A program made the translations under genes and the position numbers. The notes beneath the pieces are model-generated. The model had not been told where the DNA came from, made no database searches, and was given only the letters and a program-made list of their open reading frames with translations. From Arthrobacter sp. M2012083 (GTDB lineage: Bacteria; Actinomycetota; Actinomycetes; Actinomycetales; Micrococcaceae), in NCBI RefSeq assembly GCF_000281065.1, contig NZ_AKKK01000030.1, positions 1-55,612 on the forward strand: DNA of 55,612 nucleotides. Reading direction: 5' to 3'. This document shows, piece by piece, positions 49,698-55,612 of the stretch. Positions within the stretch are counted from its first letter, which is position 1. Each line of letters begins with the position of its first letter.

Positions 49698-50936
49698 GTG
49701 CTGAAGATCGGGCTGACGGGCGGCATCGCCTCGGGGAAATCACTGGTGGCATCCAGGTTGCAGGAATTGGGTGCGATCCTTGTGGACGCAGATCTCATTG
49801 CGCGGGAAGTGGTGGAGCCTGGAACTCCGGGACTGGCCCGCGTCGTGGAGGCCTTTGGCCATGGGATTCTTGACGAGCAGGGCCGGCTTGATCGACCCAA
49901 ACTGGGCTCCATCGTGTTCCACGATCCCGCCCAGCGCCGAGTGCTGAATGGCATCGTCCATCCGTTGGTCCGCGAGGCTGCTGCGGCGATTGTGTCAGGT
50001 GCAGGCCCTGGTGACATCGTGGTCCAGGACATTCCGCTCCTCGTCGAAACCGGGCAGGGCAGCAACTTCCACTTGGTAGTGGTGGTGGATGCTCCCGACG
50101 ACGTGCGCATTCAGCGCATGGTGGAGGTCCGCGGGATGTCCAGGGATGACGCACTGGCCCGAATGTCGTCACAGGCCACGCGTGCGGAACGAAATGCCGC
50201 TGCCGACATTGTCCTGGACAACTCCGGAAGCCGGCAAGAGCTGCTCGCCGCCGTGGATACTCTGTGGGAGGGCCGCCTGGTGCCCTTCGCGGAGAACCTC
50301 AGCCGGGGCACCAGGGCATCCCGTAAAGAGGGCCCTGTCATGAGCGGGTCGAAGGGGGAGTGGAAGGACGAAGCCGAACGGCTCGCGGAGCGCATTCTCG
50401 TTGCCGCTCCCCACGACATCCTTGCAGTGGACCATATCGGCTCGACGTCGGTACCGGGACTGGTGGCAAAGGACGTGATCGACCTCCAACTCTCTGTGGC
50501 TGATCTGGGGACAGCGGACCGCATCGCGCCTCTCCTCGCTGCTGCCGGTTTCCCCTCGGTGCCGCAGGCAATTGAGGACACCCCGAAACCCTCTCACCCC
50601 GTTCCTGCGCATTGGCAGAAAAGACTCCATGCCAACGCTGATCCAGGTCGGCCCGTGAATCTGCACGTCCGGGTGGCAGGCTCACCCGGATGGCGCTATG
50701 CGCTGCTTTTCCGTGACTGGTTGCGGGCAGAACCACCAGCCGTGGCGCTGTATCAGGCACACAAACAGGAATTGGCGGCCGCGCATGCGGCGGATCACGG
50801 CACAGGGGACTACTCAGAGGCAAAGGAGCCGTGGTTCACCGAGGTCGCCTGGCCGCTCATGAACGCCTGGGCCGAGCGCACAGGCTGGATGCCGCCGTCG
50901 TATAAGTCTTCAGCTGAAGGCAAACGCGGACAGTAG
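49698..50936 (+). CDS. coaE: Dephospho-CoA kinase fused to a GrpB-like domain
   Basis: 412 residues. Residues 1-200 are dephospho-CoA kinase, the last step of coenzyme A synthesis: P-loop GGIASGKS near 7, VDADLIAREV near 31, and QDIPLLVETG near 112. After about 215, a GrpB/UPF0157 domain starts (VDHIGSTSVPGLVAKDVIDLQ near 243, then the late HANADPGRPVNLHV). This fusion occurs in mycobacteria and related actinobacteria; the GrpB part resembles nucleotidyltransferases and may help folding. Start GTG 49698 follows TAGTGT by 6 bases, with GGAGG adjacent. Divergent from yigZ-like, followed by uvrB after 29 bases. Confidence 0.93.
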   Translation: MLKIGLTGGIASGKSLVASRLQELGAILVDADLIAREVVEPGTPGLARVVEAFGHGILDEQGRLDRPKLGSIVFHDPAQRRVLNGIVHPLVREAAAAIVSGAGPGDIVVQDIPLLVETGQGSNFHLVVVVDAPDDVRIQRMVEVRGMSRDDALARMSSQATRAERNAAADIVLDNSGSRQELLAAVDTLWEGRLVPFAENLSRGTRASRKEGPVMSGSKGEWKDEAERLAERILVAAPHDILAVDHIGSTSVPGLVAKDVIDLQLSVADLGTADRIAPLLAAAGFPSVPQAIEDTPKPSHPVPAHWQKRLHANADPGRPVNLHVRVAGSPGWRYALLFRDWLRAEPPAVALYQAHKQELAAAHAADHGTGDYSEAKEPWFTEVAWPLMNAWAERTGWMPPSYKSSAEGKRGQ

Positions 50937-50953
50937 CTGTCCTGGGGCGGGGG

Positions 50954-50959
50954 TAGATT
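50954..50959 (+). promoter_or_regulatory. Leaderless-type -10 (TAGATT) for uvrB
   Basis: TAGATT, 6 bases (GGTTTT), then ATG 50966. No ribosome site is visible. It falls in the 29-base gap after coaE. Confidence 0.55.
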
Positions 50960-50965
50960 GGTTTT

Positions 50966-53065
50966 ATGAGCCTTGCCCAGGAAATCAACCGTGTCGTCGC
51001 GCCTTTCGAAGTGATCAGTGAGTTCAAACCCGCCGGTGATCAGCCGACTGCCATCGCAGAACTCACCGAACGAATCAACAACGGCGAAAAGGACGTTGTC
51101 CTCCTCGGCGCCACTGGTACGGGTAAGAGCGCCACCACGGCATGGCTCATCGAGCAGGTCCAGCGACCCACCCTGGTCATGGTCCAGAACAAGACCCTCG
51201 CGGCCCAGCTGGCCAATGAATTCCGGGAGCTGCTGCCCAACAATGCGGTGGAGTACTTCGTCTCCTACTACGACTACTACCAGCCCGAGGCATACGTAGC
51301 GCAGACGGATACCTTCATTGAGAAAGACTCCTCCATCAATGAGGAAGTGGAAAGGCTTCGGCACTCTGCCACCAACGCCTTGCTGACCCGCCGGGACGTC
51401 ATCGTAGTGGCCACAGTGTCCTGCATCTACGGCTTGGGTACGCCTGAAGAGTACATCGCCGGCATGGTCACGCTCCGCAAGGGCGCAGAAATGAACCGCG
51501 ACCACCTCCTCCGGAAGTTCGTTTCCATGCAGTACGCACGCAATGACATGGACTTCCATCGGGGCACCTTCCGTGTCCGTGGCGATACCGTGGAGATCAT
51601 CCCTATGTACGAGGAACTCGCCATACGGATCGAATTCTTCGGTGATGAAATCGAGAACATCCAGACACTCCATCCCCTCACCGGTGAGGTTCTCCGGGAC
51701 GAGGAAGAGATGTATGTGTTCCCGGCATCGCACTATGTGGCGGGTCCTGAGCGTATGGCGCGAGCGATCAAGCGGATCGAGGACGAACTTGCTGATCGCT
51801 TACAGGTCCTCGAAGGCCAGAACAAGCTTGTGGAAGCCCAGAGACTCCGGATGCGCACAACGTACGACCTCGAAATGATGCAGCAGATGGGTTTCTGCAA
51901 CGGTATTGAGAACTACTCCGTCCATATCGATGGCCGCGAGCCCGGAACGGCACCACACTGCCTGATCGACTACTTCCCGGATGACTTCCTTCTCGTGGTT
52001 GATGAATCCCATGTCACCATTCCGCAGATCGGTGCCATGTACGAGGGCGATATGTCCCGTAAGCGCAATCTCGTGGACTTCGGCTTCCGCCTGCCGTCGG
52101 CCATGGACAACCGGCCCCTGAAATGGGATGAATTCCTGGAACGCATCGGCCAGACCGTGTACCTGTCCGCCACCCCGGGTAAGTACGAGCTTGGCAAAGC
52201 CGACGGCTACGTTCAGCAGATCATTCGCCCCACCGGCCTCATCGACCCCGAGGTTGTAGTCAAGCCCACCAAGGGTCAGATCGATGACCTGCTCGGTGAA
52301 ATCAGGACCCGCACGGAAAAGAACGAACGCGTCCTGGTCACCACGTTGACCAAGCGCATGGCAGAGGACCTCACGGACTACCTGGTGGGGCATGGCGTCA
52401 AGGTGGAATATCTTCACTCCGACGTCGACACCCTGCGTCGAGTGGAACTGCTCCGCGAGCTCCGGATGGGCGTCTTCGACGTTCTGGTGGGCATCAACCT
52501 GCTCCGCGAAGGCTTGGACCTTCCCGAGGTTTCCCTCGTCAGCATCCTGGATGCCGACAAGGAAGGTTTCCTGCGTTCCTCTACCTCCCTGATCCAGACC
52601 ATCGGACGTGCCGCCCGTAACGTCTCGGGTCAGGTACATATGTACGCGGACCGGATCACGGACTCCATGGCCCACGCTATTGAGGAGACTAACCGGCGCC
52701 GTGCCATCCAAGTCCAATACAACACGGATCACGGCATAGACCCCCAGCCGTTGCGCAAGAAAATTGCCGACATCACCGATCAGCTGGCCAAGGAAGACGC
52801 AGACACCCAGGAGCTGCTCAACAACAACCGCTTGGCCAAGGGTGGGAAGCGCAGCAAATCGGCTGCCAAGGGTGCCGCCACGGTCCGGCAGGATGGTCTT
52901 GCCGCAGCTCCCGCTGAAGACCTCGTGGGACTCATCGAGCAACTGACGGAACAGATGCACGGGGCAGCTGCTGAACTGCAATTCGAAGTCGCGGCCCGCA
53001 TCCGTGATGAAGTCAAGGAGTTGAAGCGCGAATTACGCCAGATGCAGTCCGCCGGGCACGCCTAG
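50966..53065 (+). CDS. uvrB: UvrABC excinuclease subunit B
   Basis: 699 residues, the damage-verifying helicase of nucleotide excision repair. Walker A GATGTGKS near 47, the beta-hairpin region [15 protein letters not shown] near 101, DESHVTIPQ for motif II near 343, [15 protein letters not shown] near 511 and [12 protein letters not shown] near 545. The UVR domain ends the chain (about 645-699, [15 protein letters not shown]), where UvrC contacts it. A flexible Lys/Gly region precedes it. The start ATG 50966 is preceded by TAGATT and 6 bases. The -10 TAGGGT of the following riboswitch gene overlaps its stop codon. Confidence 0.96.
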   Translation: MSLAQEINRVVAPFEVISEFKPAGDQPTAIAELTERINNGEKDVVLLGATGTGKSATTAWLIEQVQRPTLVMVQNKTLAAQLANEFRELLPNNAVEYFVSYYDYYQPEAYVAQTDTFIEKDSSINEEVERLRHSATNALLTRRDVIVVATVSCIYGLGTPEEYIAGMVTLRKGAEMNRDHLLRKFVSMQYARNDMDFHRGTFRVRGDTVEIIPMYEELAIRIEFFGDEIENIQTLHPLTGEVLRDEEEMYVFPASHYVAGPERMARAIKRIEDELADRLQVLEGQNKLVEAQRLRMRTTYDLEMMQQMGFCNGIENYSVHIDGREPGTAPHCLIDYFPDDFLLVVDESHVTIPQIGAMYEGDMSRKRNLVDFGFRLPSAMDNRPLKWDEFLERIGQTVYLSATPGKYELGKADGYVQQIIRPTGLIDPEVVVKPTKGQIDDLLGEIRTRTEKNERVLVTTLTKRMAEDLTDYLVGHGVKVEYLHSDVDTLRRVELLRELRMGVFDVLVGINLLREGLDLPEVSLVSILDADKEGFLRSSTSLIQTIGRAARNVSGQVHMYADRITDSMAHAIEETNRRRAIQVQYNTDHGIDPQPLRKKIADITDQLAKEDADTQELLNNNRLAKGGKRSKSAAKGAATVRQDGLAAAPAEDLVGLIEQLTEQMHGAAAELQFEVAARIRDEVKELKRELRQMQSAGHA

Positions 53066-53068
53066 GGT
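53063..53068 (+). promoter_or_regulatory. -10 (TAGGGT) of the terC transcript on the uvrB stop codon
   Basis: TAGGGT contains the TAG stop of uvrB (53063-53065) and lies about 18 bases before the conserved GGGGAGTA of the riboswitch, the expected spacing for transcription to start just upstream of the aptamer. Confidence 0.4.
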
Positions 53069-53077
53069 AAGGTTGAG

Positions 53078-53206
53078 GTCACGTAGGGGAGTATCCCAAG
53101 CGCTACGTCCGTCAGCACGCAAGGCACAGATGCCTCGCCGGACCTAGCGGGCCGCCAAAATCTGCATTCACCGCACCCTGGCAGGCCGGAGAGACTTACA
53201 CCGCTT
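53078..53206 (+). ncRNA. yybP-ykoY manganese riboswitch upstream of terC
   Basis: The 168-base leader between uvrB and the TerC gene has the two hallmark segments of the class: GGGGAGTA at 53086-53093 near the 5' side and GGAGAGACTTAC at 53188-53199 on the 3' side. GTCAGCAC and CCCTGGCAGG lie between or before them. This class senses Mn2+ and controls MntP- or Alx/TerC-type exporters. Edges are estimated. Downstream AAAGG is the ribosome site of terC. Confidence 0.8.
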
Positions 53207-53233
53207 TCCCGTACCCTGCGAAAGGCACCTTTA

Positions 53234-54259
53234 ATGCAGCTTCCCGTCTGGTTCGAGATCGGCTCCTTTGTCGTTCTCGGAATCATCCTGCTGATCGACC
53301 TCCTGTTGGTCGTTAAGCGTCCCCATGAACCTTCCATGAAAGAAGCCGGCCTGTGGGTCAGCTTTTACGTAGGACTTGCCCTGCTGTTTGCAGTTGCAAT
53401 GTTTATCTTTGCGGGCCCCGAATATGGCGGCCAATTCGTCGCAGGCTGGGTCACTGAGTACAGCCTGAGCATCGACAACCTCTTTGTGTTCATCATCATC
53501 ATGGCCCGCTTCTCGGTGCCCCGTAAGTACCAGCAGGAAGTGCTGATGGTGGGCATCATCATCGCCCTGATCCTTCGCGGTATCTTCATCGCCCTGGGCG
53601 CAGTGGTCATCGAGCAGTTCAGCTGGGTGTTCTACATCTTTGGCGCATTCCTGCTGTGGACAGCCTGGAAGCAGGCCAAGGATTCCGGCGAGGACGAAGA
53701 AGACACTGAGAACCCGCTCATTGCCCGGATCCGCAAGGTTCTCCCGATGTCCGAGAAATTTGACGGCAACAAGATCCGCACCATGGTGGACGGCAAGAAG
53801 GTCTTCACCCCCATGCTGATCGTCTTTATCACGATCGGCCTGACCGACCTCCTGTTCGCTGTGGACTCCATCCCCGCGATCTTTGGCCTGACCCAAAGCG
53901 CTTTCATCGTCTTCACTGCCAACATCTTCGCCTTGATGGGCTTGCGCCAGCTGTACTTCCTCCTCGGCGGTCTCATGACACGCCTGGTGTACCTGAAGCA
54001 TGCCCTGTCCGTCATTCTGGCCTTCATCGGGGTCAAGCTTGTCCTGCACGCCATGCACGTGAACGAACTTCCGTTCATCAACGGTGGACACCACATCGAG
54101 TGGGCTCCTGAGATCCCCACGTATGTGTCGCTGGCGGTCATTGTCGGTACCATCCTCGTTGCTGTTGTTGCCAGCCTGATGAGCCCTCAAGCACGGCAGG
54201 CCAAGCTGGATGCCCGACTCGAGGCAGATGTCAAAAAGAGCATGAGCGAGGCAGAGTAA
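53234..54259 (+). CDS. TerC/Alx-family membrane protein, probable Mn2+ exporter
   Basis: 341 residues, about nine membrane helices. EYSLSIDNLFVFIIIM near residue 75 and LLFAVDSIPAIFGLT near 205 are the conserved acidic TerC motifs that likely bind metal. The Alx/TerC branch exports Mn2+ and helps load exported enzymes. The long cytoplasmic loop (about 150-185) is acidic then basic (EDEEDTEN, then KFDGNKIRTM). ATG 53234 has AAAGG 8 bases upstream. A Mn2+-type riboswitch precedes it, supporting metal-controlled expression. Followed by a leaderless MFS gene. Confidence 0.93.
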   Translation: MQLPVWFEIGSFVVLGIILLIDLLLVVKRPHEPSMKEAGLWVSFYVGLALLFAVAMFIFAGPEYGGQFVAGWVTEYSLSIDNLFVFIIIMARFSVPRKYQQEVLMVGIIIALILRGIFIALGAVVIEQFSWVFYIFGAFLLWTAWKQAKDSGEDEEDTENPLIARIRKVLPMSEKFDGNKIRTMVDGKKVFTPMLIVFITIGLTDLLFAVDSIPAIFGLTQSAFIVFTANIFALMGLRQLYFLLGGLMTRLVYLKHALSVILAFIGVKLVLHAMHVNELPFINGGHHIEWAPEIPTYVSLAVIVGTILVAVVASLMSPQARQAKLDARLEADVKKSMSEAE

Positions 54260-54275
54260 GTACCTCCAAAGGTTG

Positions 54276-54281
54276 TAGTCT
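54276..54281 (+). promoter_or_regulatory. Leaderless-type -10 (TAGTCT) for the terminal MFS gene
   Basis: TAGTCT, 6 bases (CGTGAA), then GTG 54288. It lies in the short gap after terC. Confidence 0.5.
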
Positions 54282-54287
54282 CGTGAA

Positions 54288-55612
54288 GTGACTACCACTT
54301 CAACTACGGCGCTGGACCCACAACGGGTTCAGCGCCGTACTGTTTTCCTGCTCAGTTCCGCACAGCTGCTCAGCGGCGTTGGCAATGGTGCGACCCTTTC
54401 AATCGGATCCCTGCTGGCCGTGGACCTATCAGGTTCCGAAGCCTGGGCTGGCTCGATCACCACCGTCCTGACACTGGCTGCAGCAATCGCAGCCCTGCCG
54501 CTGGCAAGGTTGGCTGAGTCACGCGGCCGGCGCGTAGGGCTCGTCACCGGCCTGGCAGCTGCGATGGCGGGTGCCTTGCTCATCATTACCGCAGTCATGA
54601 GCGAGTCGTTCGTGCTGCTTTTGCTTGGCGCAGCTTTTCTGGGCCTTGGCACAGCGGCGAACCTGCAGGCTCGTTTCGCCGCTGTCGACCTCGCCGAACC
54701 CGAGCACCGCGGACGATCATTGTCCACGGTGGTCTGGGCCATCACCATCGGGGCCGTGGCAGGGCCCAACCTGATTCAGCCGGGAGCCACCGTAGGTGCG
54801 GCACTTGGCCTGCCGCCCATCGCGGGCCCCTTTGTGTTCTCCGCCGTCGGATTGTTCCTGGCCGCGGGGCTTCTGTTTGCGGGACTACGGCCGGACCCTC
54901 TGCTGCTGTCCCGCCGCTTGGCCCGTCAGGCTGACGTCAACGGCGAGCCGGGAGCTCAGCCTGTCCGGGGAACCATCAGGTCCGGTCTTCGAGCCGTCCG
55001 ATCATCACCACAGGCGATACTGGCCCTGGCAGCCGTCGTAGCTGCCCACGCCGTCATGGTGGCGGTCATGTCCATGACCCCGCTGCATCTTCAACAGCTC
55101 GTGGGCGGATCCCATGAGGGACACCATGGAACCACCGGCAGCACGGATGCACTGGTGGTTATCGGGCTCACGATTTCGCTGCACATCGCTGGAATGTTCG
55201 CTTTATCGCCACTCTGGGGTTGGCTAACGGACAAGGCCGGCCGCTTTCAGACCATTGCCATGGGCCATGGACTTCTTCTTGTGGCGGTGTTCGTCGCTGG
55301 ATTCGGCCAGCAGGAGCCCGTGTTGGTGACCGTGGGGTTGATACTCCTGGGCCTGGGCTGGTCGGCGGCAACAATTGCAGGGTCAACGCTGTTGGCCGAG
55401 AGTGTCGTGCCTGACCAACGGGTCACGGTTCAAGGTGTCTCGGACACGCTGATGGGTGCCGCCGGAGCGCTCGGAGGCGCAACCTCCGGCCTGCTTCTTG
55501 CGTGGATCGGCTATCAAGGGCTCAACATCGCTTCCAGCCTTCTCGCCGCAGGCGTGCTGGCTCTGACGGCCATTACGGCAAAACGGCAGGGGGGGGGGGC
55601 CCCCCGCCGCGG
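54288..55612 (+). CDS. MFS transporter (3' end beyond the window)
   Basis: At least 440 residues, open to the last base with no stop. The N-terminal helix (FLLSSAQLLSGVGNGATLSI near 20) and the loop motif LARLAESRGRRVG near 75-87 follow the major facilitator pattern (G-x-x-x-D/E-R-x-G-R-R). Twelve helices fit the visible part: a linker near 195-220, then AILALAAVVAAHAVMV begins the second half, and SPLWGWLTDKAGR (near 309) repeats the loop motif. The late VVPDQRVTVQGVSDTLMG (near 375) is typical of multidrug carriers. The start is GTG 54288, 6 bases after TAGTCT. Substrate unknown. The last residues rest on an unreliable G-run at 55589. Confidence 0.85.
   Translation, partial: MTTTSTTALDPQRVQRRTVFLLSSAQLLSGVGNGATLSIGSLLAVDLSGSEAWAGSITTVLTLAAAIAALPLARLAESRGRRVGLVTGLAAAMAGALLIITAVMSESFVLLLLGAAFLGLGTAANLQARFAAVDLAEPEHRGRSLSTVVWAITIGAVAGPNLIQPGATVGAALGLPPIAGPFVFSAVGLFLAAGLLFAGLRPDPLLLSRRLARQADVNGEPGAQPVRGTIRSGLRAVRSSPQAILALAAVVAAHAVMVAVMSMTPLHLQQLVGGSHEGHHGTTGSTDALVVIGLTISLHIAGMFALSPLWGWLTDKAGRFQTIAMGHGLLLVAVFVAGFGQQEPVLVTVGLILLGLGWSAATIAGSTLLAESVVPDQRVTVQGVSDTLMGAAGALGGATSGLLLAWIGYQGLNIASSLLAAGVLALTAITAKRQGGGAPRR
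54305..54339 (+). other. Terminator-like hairpin inside the first codons of the MFS gene
   Basis: A 15-bp stem (54305-54319 with 54325-54339, one G-U) closes a 5-base loop and is followed by CTGTTTTC. It spans codons 6 to 17 of the leaderless MFS gene and stands 46 bases after the terC stop. Confidence 0.7.
55589..55605. other. Homopolymer G then C run at the window end
   Basis: About eleven G followed by six C, then GCCGCGG to the last base. It looks like a low-confidence contig end or sequencing artefact, so the frame of the final MFS codons cannot be trusted. Confidence 0.6.

Noticed and set aside
53231..54298. 355-codon minus-strand frame across terC
   Set aside because: Antisense; translation is His/Asp/Glu-rich as expected for the complement of a membrane protein.
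1..55612. CRISPR arrays, tRNA or rRNA genes, prophage or insertion sequences
   Set aside because: No repeat-spacer pattern, cloverleaf-like sequence, phage genes or transposases were recognised by eye; a covariance or profile search could still find small ones.

Overview
The window is chromosomal DNA of a high-GC Gram-positive bacterium, most likely a member of the Micrococcaceae close to Arthrobacter/Paenarthrobacter. The reasons are the GC-rich codon usage, a PolA without 3'-5' proofreading residues, a CoaE-GrpB fusion, a 13E12/DUF222-HNH protein, EF-G2, an Eis-type acetyltransferase, and the order rpsA - yigZ/coaE - uvrB - terC - MFS. This is inferred from family resemblance, not from an alignment. 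No rRNA, tRNA, prophage, transposase or CRISPR array was seen.

Layout. 0-16 kb is accessory and metabolic: a fused siderophore-type permease, small enzymes (RibD/DHFR-like, PPOX-like, DksA-like), an MFS carrier with a phenol/3-hydroxybenzoate-type flavin monooxygenase, a stand-alone 5'-3' exonuclease, a secreted repeat protein, a fatty-acid desaturase, a repeat-rich DUF222-HNH protein, and a divergent regulator/zinc alcohol dehydrogenase pair. 16-29 kb holds HrpB helicase, an APC permease/YtcJ amidohydrolase operon divergent from a TetR regulator, an M50-like membrane protease, EF-G2, a LigD-type polymerase domain and a beta-lactamase-fold lipoprotein that has lost its catalytic residues. 29-41 kb holds a YciO/Sua5 protein, an operon of an RseB/LolA-like protein with an ABC-2 exporter, a BadF-type kinase divergent from a GntR regulator, a tryptophan-to-anthranilate operon (kynA-kynU-paaX-like), and a Pit phosphate carrier. 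41-55.6 kb is conserved housekeeping: polA, eis-like, a polysaccharide deacetylase, rpsA, coaE, uvrB, a Mn-riboswitch-controlled terC, and an MFS gene that runs off the end.

The most striking thing outside the genes is a recurrent promoter signature: a TANNNT hexamer (usually TAGNNT) followed by 6-7 bases and then directly by ATG or GTG. I found it by eye at 13 genes. It fits leaderless transcription, settles several start codons, and makes the yigZ/coaE promoter a bidirectional element with overlapping -10 boxes. Two variants place a short leaderless upstream ORF across the start of the main gene (rpsA and the RseB-like gene). Other leads are a 29-bp operator-like palindrome before the monooxygenase, a terminator-like hairpin inside the first codons of the last MFS gene, and the active-site-less beta-lactamase lipoprotein. 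I found no clearly new defence or mobile system.
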